A DNA stretch of 64,000 nucleotides from Methanospirillum lacunae (GTDB taxonomy: Archaea; Halobacteriota; Methanomicrobia; Methanomicrobiales; Methanospirillaceae). How positions within the stretch are numbered: the first letter of the stretch is position 1; each line of letters opens with the position of its first letter. The notes below the pieces were generated by a model. It was not told where the DNA came from. It was given only the letters and a program-made list of their open reading frames with translations, and searched no databases. This document shows, piece after piece, positions 46,458-56,497 of the stretch. The position numbers were made by a program, and so were the translations under genes. Location of the stretch: NCBI RefSeq assembly GCF_003173355.1, contig NZ_QGMY01000007.1:1-64000 (forward strand), given 5' to 3'.

Positions 46458-47348
46458 TTAATTATTCAGATATTTCTGAAACTGGTCGCGTAGGGTCTGA
46501 TCCACCTCATCATTGAACCCATGCGTTCCATTGAATGTAAAAAATTGTGCAGACTTACCAAGAGTAGTCGCTAGTTTTTCTCCCAGGTCTATCGGGATAA
46601 TCGGATCCTTTGGTGCATGGAATATAAGTGAAGGCCTCGGTGCAATCCGCGGACCCATCACGTCAGGATCAATACTGAGTAAAAAGCTCCTGGCACTTCC
46701 CTGGTACTGATCACCCTGGCGTTCAAACCCTGACGTGGATATCCCGACATACCCGGCAGACTCGTTATCAATTGCGGCAGCAACTGCAGCGTACCTTCCA
46801 CCGTTAGACTCTCCAATCATCCAGATGGGAATCAGACCGTACCGTTCGTGAAGGTACCGTTCTGCGTCTATCATATCTGCAATAATCAGGTAGATCTGTG
46901 GCCACTCTCCTGCTGAGAACTTTCCATAATCCTTCTCCAGATTTAGCGGGTACCCCGAAGTATTGCCGCCGTTGCCTCTCACATCAACAACCAGAACTGC
47001 ATATCCCTGCCGACCATACTCAAGCAGATGACCAATATGGCCTGAAGCAGGAACTCCTGCACCAGGTGCCCAGACCGCACCTTCTTTCGGATGCTCCGGG
47101 GCAATGAGAACTGCAGAGACATTTCCGCCAAAATTCGTAAATGTCAGTTCTTCAACCGTGACATTCCCTTCAGTCTCAAGAGTTTTATTAACGACCACTC
47201 CATGAGGAATCTGCATGGTGAGAATTCCATCATCAGATACCTGATACGCAGGTTTTACTGACTGACTCTGCATACCAGTGCATCCGCAGACTATCAAAAA
47301 CAGAATCAGAACAAGTATTATAGATAGTGGAAAACAGCAACCCCTCAT
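46458..47348 (-). CDS. Secreted lipoprotein-like alpha/beta hydrolase
   Basis: A 296-residue alpha/beta hydrolase. A hydrophobic N-terminus ends in a lipobox-like VCGCTG, so it is probably lipid-anchored outside the cell. The nucleophile elbow is GESNGG (Ser), the acid is probably Asp in APKDPIIP, and the His is in NGTHGF. The oxyanion region reads APGAGVPASGH. The family includes esterases and peptidases; the substrate is unknown. GGAG with 5-nt spacing selects the ATG at 47348, which overlaps the NUDIX stop. Confidence 0.88.
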   Translation of the reverse strand: MRGCCFPLSIILVLILFLIVCGCTGMQSQSVKPAYQVSDDGILTMQIPHGVVVNKTLETEGNVTVEELTFTNFGGNVSAVLIAPEHPKEGAVWAPGAGVPASGHIGHLLEYGRQGYAVLVVDVRGNGGNTSGYPLNLEKDYGKFSAGEWPQIYLIIADMIDAERYLHERYGLIPIWMIGESNGGRYAAVAAAIDNESAGYVGISTSGFERQGDQYQGSARSFLLSIDPDVMGPRIAPRPSLIFHAPKDPIIPIDLGEKLATTLGKSAQFFTFNGTHGFNDEVDQTLRDQFQKYLNN

Positions 47349-47851
47349 GTACACTCCTTACCGATGCACCGGGCTACAGCTGCTATCGTCTTTGCATCAA
47401 CAATCTCACCATCCCTGACCATCCGGAAAACCTCGGAGATTGACAACCGAACAGGTTCAATTATCTCATCAGCATCAGGAGCATACTCGCGTGAGGGGGT
47501 AAGACCTCTCGCTTCATAAATAAAGATCCGCTCATCGGTAAAACCCGGAGTTGTATAGATAAAACCACGGGGTATGAGTTCTCTGGCAGCAAGACCTGCC
47601 TCTTCGATCAGTTCCCGTCGTGCAGTCTCAATCGGATCCTCACCGGTTTCCATGGTTCCGGCAGGTGCCTCAAGGATATACTGATCAATCGCAAAACGCC
47701 ACTGACGTATGAGATAGCAGTACTCCCCGTCAATAGGAAATATTACTACAGCACCACGTGGCCTGACTACCACCGCCTCACGTTGCATCCCGTTTGGCAG
47801 AGAAAAATTTGATTTTTCAACGATGAGACGCTTTCCCCGGTAGATCTCCAT
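47345..47851 (-). CDS. NUDIX hydrolase, ADP-ribose pyrophosphatase-like
   Basis: A 168-residue NUDIX protein. The Nudix box is intact: GTMETGEDPIETARRELIEE followed by AGL, matching GX5EX7REUXEEXGU. The N-terminal strand LRQWRFAID-type segment (LIRQWRFAIDQYILEAPAG) is typical of ADP-ribose pyrophosphatases. It likely hydrolyses ADP-ribose or another nucleoside diphosphate derivative. GGTGA lies 3 nt before the ATG. It is between queC and the hydrolase gene on the same strand. Confidence 0.92.
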   Translation of the reverse strand: MEIYRGKRLIVEKSNFSLPNGMQREAVVVRPRGAVVIFPIDGEYCYLIRQWRFAIDQYILEAPAGTMETGEDPIETARRELIEEAGLAARELIPRGFIYTTPGFTDERIFIYEARGLTPSREYAPDADEIIEPVRLSISEVFRMVRDGEIVDAKTIAAVARCIGKECT

Positions 47852-47854
47852 AAT

Positions 47855-48517
47855 TCACCGGTAGGGAATCGGATCCTCTATCCCAATCGTTGCAAACGCT
47901 TCCTTTCTGAAATGACAGGAGCCACAGACACCACATGCGGCCTCTCCATCCTGGTAGCACGACCATGTGTCTTCATACGGGACGCCAAGGTCCATTCCAA
48001 TCTTCAGAATCTCTGATTTGTTGAGACGAACAAAGGGAGTATTAAGCGAGATATGAGTTTCAGGCCGTGTGCCCAGGTTTATTACCTGCTGAAAAGCCTC
48101 GATAAATTCAGGCCTGCAATCAGGGTACCCGGAATAGTCTGATGCCTGCACACCGATGTAGATCGCATCCGCTCCCCTGGCCTCGGCAAAACTCGTTGCG
48201 ACAGAGAGGAGGTTTGCATTCCTGAAAGGTACATACGTCTGTGGAATCCCATCTCCTGCATCAGCATGAGATTTTACCGGCATTGACCGATCAGTCAGAC
48301 TTGAAGCTCCAACCTGGATCAGATATGCAAGATTTACATCCAGGAACTCTGCTGCATTGAGATGCCGGGCAATCCGTTTGGCACATTCACGCTCTTTATC
48401 TTCGGTGCGTTGACCATAGGTGAAGTGAAGGGCATAAATCTCATATCCTTCAGATTTTGCCAGGTAGGCAAGAGTAGATGAATCCATGCCACCTGAAAGA
48501 AGACATACTGCTCTCAA
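47855..48517 (-). CDS. queC: 7-cyano-7-deazaguanine (preQ0) synthase QueC
   Basis: A 220-residue ATP-dependent enzyme turning 7-carboxy-7-deazaguanine plus ammonia into preQ0, the precursor of archaeosine in archaeal tRNA. The PP-loop is LSGGMDSSTLA near the N-terminus, and the C-terminal zinc cysteines are in CYQDGEAACGVCGSCHF. The start is a TTG (48517) placed directly after the queE stop. Runs with queE and queD. Confidence 0.96.
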   Translation of the reverse strand: MRAVCLLSGGMDSSTLAYLAKSEGYEIYALHFTYGQRTEDKERECAKRIARHLNAAEFLDVNLAYLIQVGASSLTDRSMPVKSHADAGDGIPQTYVPFRNANLLSVATSFAEARGADAIYIGVQASDYSGYPDCRPEFIEAFQQVINLGTRPETHISLNTPFVRLNKSEILKIGMDLGVPYEDTWSCYQDGEAACGVCGSCHFRKEAFATIGIEDPIPYR

Positions 48518-49126
48518 TTATTGTACCCCGATAATTTTGTGAAGTTGCAACTGAAATCTTACCGGCAGGTTCTGATCCAGAATATATGAGACTATCTTCA
48601 TAGGATCAGTTCCAAACACCGGCGACCAGAAGATCGTTCCTCTCACCGCGTTTTGTTTCAGAGTCTCATGAGCGTATCTGAGATCCTCATCTGTGCCAAT
48701 GACGTACTTGACCGAATCTTCAGGCCTAATCCAGTGAAGCAGACTTAAATCGCTCTTCTCCCCTGATGACGGACATTTGACATCCATACAGATGGTCGCA
48801 TAATCCTGGCAGGTCCTGAAATCCTGTGTCCCATTTGTCTCAATGGTTGTCGCATGCCCGGTTTCTTTGAGCATCTTCAAAAGCGCAGGAAGATTTTGCT
48901 GGAGAAGAGGCTCGCCACCGGTGATACATACATGGGCTATCCCGGATTTCTGTACCTCTTCCATTATCTGTGCAAGATCCATTTCAGTCCCGTAGTCATC
49001 CTGCGCGGCGCGAGTATCACAGTACAGGCACCGGAGATTGCATCCGGCAAAACGGATGAAGATTGTTGGATATCCGGAGGTGTCGCCCTCCCCCTGAATA
49101 CTGGTAAAGATTTCAGCGATCTTCAT
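48518..49126 (-). CDS. queE: 7-carboxy-7-deazaguanine synthase QueE
   Basis: A 202-residue radical-SAM enzyme converting 6-carboxytetrahydropterin to 7-carboxy-7-deazaguanine. The cluster motif is CNLRCLYC (CxxxCxxC), with FTSIQGEGDTSGYPTIF upstream and ITGGEPLLQQ following, both family hallmarks. The ATG overlaps the end of queD by 14 bp. Middle step of the preQ0 pathway. Confidence 0.96.
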   Translation of the reverse strand: MKIAEIFTSIQGEGDTSGYPTIFIRFAGCNLRCLYCDTRAAQDDYGTEMDLAQIMEEVQKSGIAHVCITGGEPLLQQNLPALLKMLKETGHATTIETNGTQDFRTCQDYATICMDVKCPSSGEKSDLSLLHWIRPEDSVKYVIGTDEDLRYAHETLKQNAVRGTIFWSPVFGTDPMKIVSYILDQNLPVRFQLQLHKIIGVQ

Positions 49127-49526
49127 GTGTCAACTCTGCATAGCAGGATGGTGACTCCCAGACCCTTATTGTCTCGACCCTGATATCCCGGCCACTTGGA
49201 GCATATGCAGACTCGATCGAGTCACGAATAAGTTCTGCCAGAAGTTCGCTTGTCGGGTCCCCGGGAGTCTTAATTACCGGATGAAATTCCTCAATTCTCG
49301 GAACCATCGGGTCATCCTGGTTCAGAATAATCTGGTGATCATACTTGTTGACTGCCTGTTTGATCTCATTATAATCAACCAGAATATTTGTTTGGTCATC
49401 AGTCCTACCAGTGATCCAGATCTCAACCTTCCATCGGTGTCCGTGAAGGTTGTGACATTTGCCCCGGTAATGAAGGAGTCGATGACTGGCATCGAAGGAG
49501 ACTTCCTTGTAGAGCCTGATCTGCAT
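49113..49526 (-). CDS. queD: 6-carboxytetrahydropterin synthase QueD
   Basis: A 137-residue member of the PTPS/QueD family that forms 6-carboxy-tetrahydropterin from dihydroneopterin triphosphate. Zinc histidines are in SFDASHRLLHY and NLHGHRW, and the catalytic Cys is in GKCHNLHGH. LVDYNEIKQAV and a C-terminal VRVWE-type motif (IRVWESPSCYAEL) complete the family pattern. First gene of queD-queE-queC, facing away from rps12. Confidence 0.96.
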   Translation of the reverse strand: MQIRLYKEVSFDASHRLLHYRGKCHNLHGHRWKVEIWITGRTDDQTNILVDYNEIKQAVNKYDHQIILNQDDPMVPRIEEFHPVIKTPGDPTSELLAELIRDSIESAYAPSGRDIRVETIRVWESPSCYAELTHEDR

Positions 49527-49684
49527 ATCATTATGTTAGACGGGAATACAACTATTATATTGCATAAGGGGTAACGTATACAGACAGGTTTCAAACTTAG
49601 CACGGTAATACGCATCTGTCGTGCATTTGGACAAAACCTCACCGATACCCGGTGTTTCCGTCGAAATTTTTACAGAGTGATGTA

Positions 49685-50113
49685 ATGGGACAGGGAAAAT
49701 TCGCAGCACGAAAGTTAAAGCGCGACTGGCATAGATTCCGCTGGAGCGACCCGCATTTCGCCCGCACAGCAGGCGGACTGAAGTTAAAATCAGATCCTCT
49801 TGAGGGCGCGCCACAGGGGCGCGGCATTGTTCTTGAGAAGATTGGTGTTGAGGCAAAGCAGCCCAACTCAGCAATCAGGAAATGTGTCCGTGTACAGTTG
49901 ATCAAAAACGGCCGTCAGGTTTCTGCATTTGCAGTTGGTGACGGTGCTATCAACTTCATCGACGAGCACGACGAAGTTGAGATTGAAGGCATCGGAGGCC
50001 GTCTCGGTCGTTCAATGGGAGATATCCCAGGAGTCAGATACGTGGTCACCAAGGTGAACAATGTCTGTCTTCATGAGATGGTCATAGGACGGAAGGAGAA
50101 GCCACGCAGGTGA
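49685..50113 (+). CDS. rps12: Small ribosomal subunit protein uS12
   Basis: A 142-residue archaeal S12 that shapes the decoding centre. It has [14 protein letters not shown] at the start, the conserved [15 protein letters not shown] loop, and [15 protein letters not shown] near the C-terminus. The ATG at 49685 is preceded by GTGATG and matches the family start; an upstream in-frame ATG at 49652 is less likely. First gene of the rps12-rps7-fusA cluster. Confidence 0.97.
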   Translation: MGQGKFAARKLKRDWHRFRWSDPHFARTAGGLKLKSDPLEGAPQGRGIVLEKIGVEAKQPNSAIRKCVRVQLIKNGRQVSAFAVGDGAINFIDEHDEVEIEGIGGRLGRSMGDIPGVRYVVTKVNNVCLHEMVIGRKEKPRR

Positions 50114-50118
50114 ACGTG

Positions 50119-50706
50119 ATGAGTGAAGAAACAGCGTCGGCCCCTTCACGCCTTCTTTTCAACAAGTGGGACGTGACTGAGGTCAATATCAAGGACCCGG
50201 GTATTGCACGATACGTGAACCTCACCTCCATGATGGTGCCACATTCATGCGGCAGACTCACGAGGCAGGAATTCAACAAGTCAAATATGCTCATCGTAGA
50301 GCGGCTTATCAACCAGCTCATGCGGACTGAGGTCAACACAGGCAAGAAGACACTGGCAATTCGCATTGTCAAGGACGCCTTTGATATCATCAACAAGAAG
50401 ACCAAGAAAAACCCGGTTGAAGTTCTTGTTGATGCAGTTGCAAATGCAGGCCCCCGCGAAGAATCAGTAAGACTGAAGTACGGAGGAATCAACGTTCCAA
50501 AGTCTGTCGACACCGCACCAATGCGCCGTGTCAACACTTCAGTTGGGTTGATTGGGGCCGGAGTTTACTCTGCCAGCCACAAGAAGAAGAAGCCGGTGGC
50601 AGTAGCCCTTGCCGAGGAACTTATCGCTGCAGCAAACGGCGATCCAAAGTGTTACTCAGTAGGCAAGCGGGAAGAACGTGAACGTGTTGCAAAGTCTGCA
50701 CGTTAG
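50119..50706 (+). CDS. rps7: Small ribosomal subunit protein uS7
   Basis: A 195-residue archaeal S7 that organises the head of the small subunit. Conserved segments include [21 protein letters not shown] (within residues 110-135), MRRVN and [12 protein letters not shown]-type tail ([19 protein letters not shown]). GGTGA at the rps12 stop, 5 nt before the ATG at 50119, decides the start over a GTG three codons upstream. Confidence 0.97.
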   Translation: MSEETASAPSRLLFNKWDVTEVNIKDPGIARYVNLTSMMVPHSCGRLTRQEFNKSNMLIVERLINQLMRTEVNTGKKTLAIRIVKDAFDIINKKTKKNPVEVLVDAVANAGPREESVRLKYGGINVPKSVDTAPMRRVNTSVGLIGAGVYSASHKKKKPVAVALAEELIAAANGDPKCYSVGKREERERVAKSAR

Positions 50707-50750
50707 AGAACAATCTCTCAATACTTTTTTCAGAGAATTTCAGGTGTAAT

Positions 50751-52946
50751 ATGAGCCGAGGGAAGAAAACGGTTGAGCGCGTCACGCAGCTCATGAACAA
50801 GCCGGAGAATATCAGGAACATCGGTATCGTCGCCCACATTGATCACGGGAAGACAACCATGTCTGATAATCTCCTGGCAGGTGCAGGAATTATCAGTGAG
50901 GATCTTGCAGGGAAAGCCTGTTGGATGGACTCAGATGAAGAAGAACAGGCACGTGGAATCACCATCGATGCTTCAAACGTCTCCATGGTTCACGAGTATG
51001 AGGGCAAAGAGTATCTCATCAACATGATTGATACTCCAGGTCACGTGGACTTTGGTGGCGATGTTACCCGAGCAATGCGTGCAGTAGACGGAGCAGTTGT
51101 CCTTGTGGACGCAGTAGAAGGCACAATGCCACAGACCGAGACTGTTCTTCGTCAGGCACTCAAAGAGCGGGTAAAGCCAGTTCTGTTCATCAACAAGGTT
51201 GACCGGCTTATCAATGAGCTTCAGGTTGACGAGATGGAGATGCAGATCCGCCTCGGAAAAGTCATCGACAAGGTCAACAAGCTCATCAAGGGTATGAACG
51301 AGGAGATGTACAACAACGGGTGGAAACTCGATGCTGCACAGGGAACCGTTGCATTCGGATCTGCACTCTATAACTGGGCAATCTCTGTCCCGTACATGAA
51401 AAAGAGTGGAATCTCATTCAAGAATGTATATGACCACTGCAAGGCTGGTGAGATGAAAGAGCTCGCAAAGAAGAGCCCCCTTTGTGATGTTATCCTTGAT
51501 ATGGTCGTAACATTCCTGCCAAATCCACTTGAGGCACAAAAGCGGCGTGTTGGTGTGATCTGGCACGGGGATATCAACTCACCCGAAGGCAAGGGTATGT
51601 ACAACTGTGACCCCAATGCACCAAGCTGCATGATGGTGACTGACATATCCTTTGACCCACACGCAGGAGAAGTTGCAACCGGACGTCTGTTTGGTGGAAA
51701 ACTCAAGCGTGGAGACGAAGTCTACGTCATGCAGTCTGCCAAGAAGGTCAACCGCCTTCAGCAGGTTGGTATCTTCATGGGTCCGACCCGTGTTGAGGTT
51801 CCTGAACTCTTTGCAGGAAACATCGCTGCAGTCACCGGTCTGAAAGACGCAGTTGTCGGATCAACTGTATCAAGTCTGATGGACATGACCCCGTTCGAGT
51901 CACTCGAACACTACAGTGAGCCTGTCGTCACCGTTGCTGTTGAAGCAAAGAACATGAAAGACCTTCCAAAACTGGTTGAAGTGCTCAGGCAGGTCGCTAA
52001 GGAAGATCCAACCCTTCGTGTCAACATCAATGAAGAGACCGGAGAACACCTCATCGCAGGAATGGGAGAACTCCACCTTGAGATCGTTACCGGCCGTATC
52101 AAGCGTGACAAGAACGTGGAGATCGTCACTTCAGAGCCTATCGTGGTGTACCGTGAGACCATTGTCAACAAGCTCGACAGCGCTGTTGAAGGAAAGTCTC
52201 CAAACCGTCACAACAGATTCTACTTCATGCTCGAACCAATGCCTGACCATGTCGTTGAGTTGATCAAGAACCATGAGATCTCAATGAACCAGGAGCAGCT
52301 TGAGCGTCGTGACGCGATGGTCAAGGCAGGATTTGAGAAGGATGAAGCCAAGAATGTCAAGGATATCTACGGCACCAATATGCTCCTTGATATGACCAAG
52401 GGTATCCAATACCTCAATGAAACCATGGAACTTATCATTGAAGGTATTCATGAGGCACTTGACGGAGGTCCACTTGCAGACGAGCCGGTCCAGAACCTTC
52501 TGATGAAACTGGTTGATGTCAAGCTTCACGAAGATGCTATTCACCGTGGACCTGCACAGGTCATCCCTGCAGTAAGAAGTGCAATCAAGGCAGGTCTTCT
52601 CCTTGGAAATGACTCACTCCTTGAGCCAATGCAGAAACTTCACATCACCGTCCCACAGGACTACATGGGTGGAGCAACAGCCCAGATCCAGAGCCGCCGT
52701 GGCCAGGTCTTTGATATGACCAGCGAAGGAGATACCATTACCGTCGTTGGAAAGGCACCGGTTGCCGAACTTTTCGGATTTGCCGGAGATGTCAGATCTG
52801 CAACCGAAGGCCGTGCCATGTGGAATCAGGAATTTGCAGGATTTGAACTTGTTCCAGCCGGTATGGTCAAAGATGTAGTGATTGAGATCCGTAAGCGCAA
52901 GGGTCTCAAAGAAGAGATGCCTAAAGCATCAGATTATCTCGCGTGA
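50751..52946 (+). CDS. fusA: Translation elongation factor 2 (aEF-2)
   Basis: A 731-residue translocase GTPase. G-motifs are [17 protein letters not shown] and NKVDRL. The diphthamide site is His598 in [10 protein letters not shown]. The C-terminal domains IV and V are complete ([12 protein letters not shown]). The ATG follows rps7 by 44 bp. A T-run terminator lies shortly after the stop. Codon choice looks strongly biased, as expected for a highly expressed gene. Confidence 0.98.
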   Translation: MSRGKKTVERVTQLMNKPENIRNIGIVAHIDHGKTTMSDNLLAGAGIISEDLAGKACWMDSDEEEQARGITIDASNVSMVHEYEGKEYLINMIDTPGHVDFGGDVTRAMRAVDGAVVLVDAVEGTMPQTETVLRQALKERVKPVLFINKVDRLINELQVDEMEMQIRLGKVIDKVNKLIKGMNEEMYNNGWKLDAAQGTVAFGSALYNWAISVPYMKKSGISFKNVYDHCKAGEMKELAKKSPLCDVILDMVVTFLPNPLEAQKRRVGVIWHGDINSPEGKGMYNCDPNAPSCMMVTDISFDPHAGEVATGRLFGGKLKRGDEVYVMQSAKKVNRLQQVGIFMGPTRVEVPELFAGNIAAVTGLKDAVVGSTVSSLMDMTPFESLEHYSEPVVTVAVEAKNMKDLPKLVEVLRQVAKEDPTLRVNINEETGEHLIAGMGELHLEIVTGRIKRDKNVEIVTSEPIVVYRETIVNKLDSAVEGKSPNRHNRFYFMLEPMPDHVVELIKNHEISMNQEQLERRDAMVKAGFEKDEAKNVKDIYGTNMLLDMTKGIQYLNETMELIIEGIHEALDGGPLADEPVQNLLMKLVDVKLHEDAIHRGPAQVIPAVRSAIKAGLLLGNDSLLEPMQKLHITVPQDYMGGATAQIQSRRGQVFDMTSEGDTITVVGKAPVAELFGFAGDVRSATEGRAMWNQEFAGFELVPAGMVKDVVIEIRKRKGLKEEMPKASDYLA

Positions 52947-52966
52947 CCTGAACCCAAACGCATCAC

Positions 52967-52980
52967 TCCTTTTTTAATTT
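52967..52980 (+). terminator. T-run terminator after fusA
   Basis: A run of six T and a second short T tract lie about 20 nt after the fusA stop, typical of archaeal termination. Confidence 0.5.
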
Positions 52981-53046
52981 CGTTGTTATTATAATATTTG
53001 AGAATTATAGCCCAGAATATTCCCCTTTTCTCCCCAACAAATAAGG

Positions 53047-53058
53047 AAAATATATAAC
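53047..53058 (+). promoter_or_regulatory. TATA box for the secreted sequon-rich protein gene
   Basis: AAAATATATAAC is an excellent archaeal TATA element. The start of transcription would be near 53078, leaving a leader of 25-55 nt depending on the start codon. Confidence 0.55.
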
Positions 53059-53132
53059 TATGACAAACGAATTGTTCTTGTCCAATTTTTATCGGGGGTT
53101 AGATGCTCATGCATTTGATGGGGAAGATAAGA

Positions 53133-53960
53133 ATGAAAAAAAGGGATTGGAGCAGGTTTCTCATCTTGCTCATGGTTGGCCTATTTATCCTGCCAGGATT
53201 CGTCTCAGCAATAAGGCCCACGTCTGCACTATACGACCAGACAGGTCTTACAACAACAATTGATGCTACCTGTATCGGAACACTTGTTGTTGATCATGAT
53301 ATGGATTGGGGACAGACAAATACGCCGGAAGGAAATCTTAACTCAGCAACCCTGCGTGGGGATGAAGTAAGAACAGATACCACATATCGTGAAAACACAC
53401 TTGCGGCATCTGGTACTACCAGGTATACTAAAGACTTCAGCATGGACGGTTCAAATGCAACTCAGGGAACCGATAATCTTGGAGTCAGGCACACTATCAA
53501 TTACCTTGCCAATGAGAGTGAAGGTGGGCAGATGCTCTATGATGAGCAGGGTACAATAACTCAGTATGGTAGGGGAACATCCAACAATACAGAAGTAAAA
53601 TGTGTGTTTGCATCAGGATCTGGTGGAGCAGCAGGATTTGGCGGATACGTTAGCGCGGGCAGTCTGATGGACGTCAAAGAAGTAGCTGCAGTCACACAGA
53701 TGGGTGGAAGAATGATATCAGCAGATGCTAAGACTCCTGTCAATCTGCGATATGCCTTTGATGCTCAGGGTCTCGACACAGATACAAAAGACAAGCTCGC
53801 AACCGGTTCAGCTTCAGTCTATCAGACTACTAACTTTGAGACCTACGGCAAAGATCCCTCGTCAACAAATACCACAACCAAGATTGACGACAAGCAGAAT
53901 ACACAGGCACGGGGATTATTCGACCTCGCACAGACGGTTGGATATACCTCTACCTACTAA
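53133..53960 (+). CDS. Secreted sequon-rich protein of unknown function
   Basis: The protein is 275 residues from the ATG at 53133. A classical signal peptide (MKKRDWSRFLILLMVGLFIL) ends at about residue 27. The mature part is rich in Thr, Ser, Gly, Asn and Asp with four N-glycosylation sequons (NAT, NES, NNT, NTT), two cysteines and predicted beta structure; it ends without an anchor. In-frame ATGs at 53103 and 53118 would extend the N-terminus. I do not recognise the family. Composition suggests a structural or surface protein and a possible AglB target. Confidence 0.8.
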   Translation: MKKRDWSRFLILLMVGLFILPGFVSAIRPTSALYDQTGLTTTIDATCIGTLVVDHDMDWGQTNTPEGNLNSATLRGDEVRTDTTYRENTLAASGTTRYTKDFSMDGSNATQGTDNLGVRHTINYLANESEGGQMLYDEQGTITQYGRGTSNNTEVKCVFASGSGGAAGFGGYVSAGSLMDVKEVAAVTQMGGRMISADAKTPVNLRYAFDAQGLDTDTKDKLATGSASVYQTTNFETYGKDPSSTNTTTKIDDKQNTQARGLFDLAQTVGYTSTY

Positions 53961-53971
53961 CTCTTTTTTGC

Positions 53972-54457
53972 ATGAACTCTCATTCAACCAATAAGATTGC
54001 CGTCCTGATCAAAGAGTTATACCATCCAAATAAAGAGTGCCGGGCTAAAACAGTTCAGAAGGTTGTAAAATACGGGAATGAGGCAGTTGAACCTCTCCTG
54101 TCTCTTCTTCATGATCCAGACTGGAGAATAAGGTACCGGGCAGCTGAAGCACTCGGACTTATCAGATCTATTGAGCCGGTTCAGGAACTTATCCAGGCCT
54201 GCAATGATGAGAAGGATCATGTCAGGTACATGGCTGCAAAATCTTTAGGAATAATAAGAGATGCAAGAGCAGTTCAAACACTGATCCATATGCTGAATGA
54301 TGAGCACCAGTATACCCGGGGGATTGCTGCTACAGGACTTGCTTTAATAGGGGATAGTACAGCAAAACGAGAGATTGAAGCAGCTCTTGCAAGGGAAACA
54401 GATCAGACAGTAAAAGAAAAGATGATTCAGAGCTTAAAAACTCTGAATGGAGAATAA
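53972..54457 (+). CDS. HEAT/PBS-lyase repeat protein
   Basis: A 161-residue soluble protein made of about four to five helical-hairpin repeats. Clear units are AVEPLLSLLHDPDWRIRYRA, then PVQELIQACNDEKDHVRYMA, and AVQTLIHMLNDEHQYTRGIA. Such repeats occur in phycocyanobilin-lyase-like and general protein-binding scaffolds. Nothing shows a catalytic role. It begins 11 bp after the secreted protein gene and may be read through from it. Confidence 0.88.
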   Translation: MNSHSTNKIAVLIKELYHPNKECRAKTVQKVVKYGNEAVEPLLSLLHDPDWRIRYRAAEALGLIRSIEPVQELIQACNDEKDHVRYMAAKSLGIIRDARAVQTLIHMLNDEHQYTRGIAATGLALIGDSTAKREIEAALARETDQTVKEKMIQSLKTLNGE

Positions 54458-54462
54458 GAAAA

Positions 54463-56454
54463 TTACCTGATTTTTGTTCCCGGTTCTACGGGTTTAAACG
54501 GTACGAGAAGGGATGCCTCATCCCCTGCTGCAAGAATCATACCGTTGCTCTCGATGCCAAATATTTTCGCTGGTTTCAGATTCATGACCACAATAACGTC
54601 CTTGCCCACTAAATCCTCTGGAGAATAGAACTGGGCGATGCCACTGACGATCTGCCGGGTTTCAGATCCAAACCCAACCTGTAACTTCAGAAGTTTGGAC
54701 GATTTAGGCACATTTTCTGCAGACAATACTCTTCCGGTCTTGAGCTCAATTTTTGAAAACTCTTCTATTGTGATCTGATTATCTGGTTCTGGAGGTGAAG
54801 TAAGGGCATCTATACGTTGCCTAAAATCAGCATCAAGTACATTGATCCTCTTCTCATCCAGTTTTTCAAACAATATTGATGGTTGAGAAAGTGGACCAGG
54901 TAATAGGTCAACCAGTGCATCATCAAACCCTGCTTTTGCAAGAGGGGTAGTCATTCCAAGTTGTGTCCAGAGTTTTTCTGCCCGGTCAGGCATAACCGGA
55001 TCGATGAGCAAGGCAAGGGCTTTGGCTATCTGGAGACTGTTTCGCATGACCTGGGCCATTGCAACCAGATCAGTCTTGGCAAGTTTCCAAGGCTCATTAG
55101 TCTGCACATAGGTGTTACCATACGCTGCAAGTGCGAGTATAGCATCGACGGCACCTTTAAAATCATATGATTCAACAAGGTCTGATACTGTTGTCAGAGT
55201 CTCAGCAATTCTGGTTTTTATCTCCTGATCCACTGGGACATCAGGTACCCCGCCAAACTGCTTGTGTGAGAGATGAACTGACCGGTACACAAAGTTACCA
55301 AGGGTATTCACCACTTCAGAGTTTACCCTCTCTAGAAACAACTTCCAGGAGAAGTTCATCTCTTTTGTGTGGCTGGTATATGTGAGGAGGTAATACCGCA
55401 GGTAATCACTTGGGAGGCCCTGATCCAGGTAATCATCATTGGTCCAGACCACATACCCACGAGACTTGGAAAATTTATGATCATCAATTTTGACCATTCC
55501 TGATGCAACCACTGCATAGGGCTTTCCGTACCCTGCACCCTTCAGCATTGCAGGCCAGAAAACACAGTGATGATAGGTAATATCCTGTCCGATAAAGTGA
55601 GTGATCCGTGCTTTATCCTCACACCAATAATCTTTCCAATCAGAACCAGATTTCTCTGCCCATTCTTCGGTAAACCCGATATATCCGATAGGGGCGTCGA
55701 CCCAGACGTACACTACCAGATCATCCCGGCCCGGAAACTTCGTTCCCCATTCCAGGGTTCGGGTGATACACCAGTCGTGAAGATCTTCATTGACCCAGCC
55801 GAGGGCGTAGTTGATTGCGTTGTCTGTTCCTTTGAGATCTTTCAGAAAATCCTTGAGATAATCCTGAAATGATGAAAGTCTGAAGAAGAAATGCTCCTGC
55901 TCCCTGAACTCTGCGGCTGTTCCACAGATCTTACAGGTTGGCTTAAGGAGTTCCCCAGGTTCCAGATGCTTTCCGCACCCCTGATCACATTCATCTCCCC
56001 GGGCAGGCTTACTGCAGTGAGGGCAGATTCCTTCCAGGTACCTGTCAGGAAGGAATTTTTTACACTTGGGGCAGTAAGCCTGCTGAATAATTTTTGGGTA
56101 GACATGACCGGCTTTGATCAGTCTGTTTACAATATGAGTTGTGCGGGCCTTCGTAGCAGGATCATCTGTCATTCCAAAATGATCAAAGTGAATATTCATG
56201 CGTTTGAAGGTCTCTGCAAAGTGAGTGTGATAGCGTTCAGAGATCACCCGGGGTGTCACACCTTCTGCTTCAGCACTGACAACTATCGGCGTTCCGTGGT
56301 TATCAGAACCACAGACAAAGACTGCATGTTCCCCTTTTCTCCGCATAAACCGCACATAAAAATCGGCTGGAACATATGTCCGGAGGTGTCCGAGATGACA
56401 AGGACCATTGGTATAAGGCAGTCCACACGTTACTAGCAGAGGCCGACTGTTCAT
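54463..56454 (-). CDS. metG: Methionyl-tRNA synthetase
   Basis: A 663-residue class I enzyme. HIGH motif is CHLGHLRTY; the KMSKS equivalent is KFSKS. Two zinc knuckles are visible (CPKCKKFLP...CPHC and CDQGCG...CKICG). The last ~110 residues are a fused tRNA-binding OB domain (EEFSKIELKTGRVLSAENVP, then FGIESNGMILAA), which in some archaea is a separate protein. The ATG at 56454 is preferred to a GTG one codon upstream. Confidence 0.97.
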   Translation of the reverse strand: MNSRPLLVTCGLPYTNGPCHLGHLRTYVPADFYVRFMRRKGEHAVFVCGSDNHGTPIVVSAEAEGVTPRVISERYHTHFAETFKRMNIHFDHFGMTDDPATKARTTHIVNRLIKAGHVYPKIIQQAYCPKCKKFLPDRYLEGICPHCSKPARGDECDQGCGKHLEPGELLKPTCKICGTAAEFREQEHFFFRLSSFQDYLKDFLKDLKGTDNAINYALGWVNEDLHDWCITRTLEWGTKFPGRDDLVVYVWVDAPIGYIGFTEEWAEKSGSDWKDYWCEDKARITHFIGQDITYHHCVFWPAMLKGAGYGKPYAVVASGMVKIDDHKFSKSRGYVVWTNDDYLDQGLPSDYLRYYLLTYTSHTKEMNFSWKLFLERVNSEVVNTLGNFVYRSVHLSHKQFGGVPDVPVDQEIKTRIAETLTTVSDLVESYDFKGAVDAILALAAYGNTYVQTNEPWKLAKTDLVAMAQVMRNSLQIAKALALLIDPVMPDRAEKLWTQLGMTTPLAKAGFDDALVDLLPGPLSQPSILFEKLDEKRINVLDADFRQRIDALTSPPEPDNQITIEEFSKIELKTGRVLSAENVPKSSKLLKLQVGFGSETRQIVSGIAQFYSPEDLVGKDVIVVMNLKPAKIFGIESNGMILAAGDEASLLVPFKPVEPGTKIR

Positions 56455-56497
56455 CACTACATTTTTGGGATTGATATTATAAATAAGATCATCAGAA

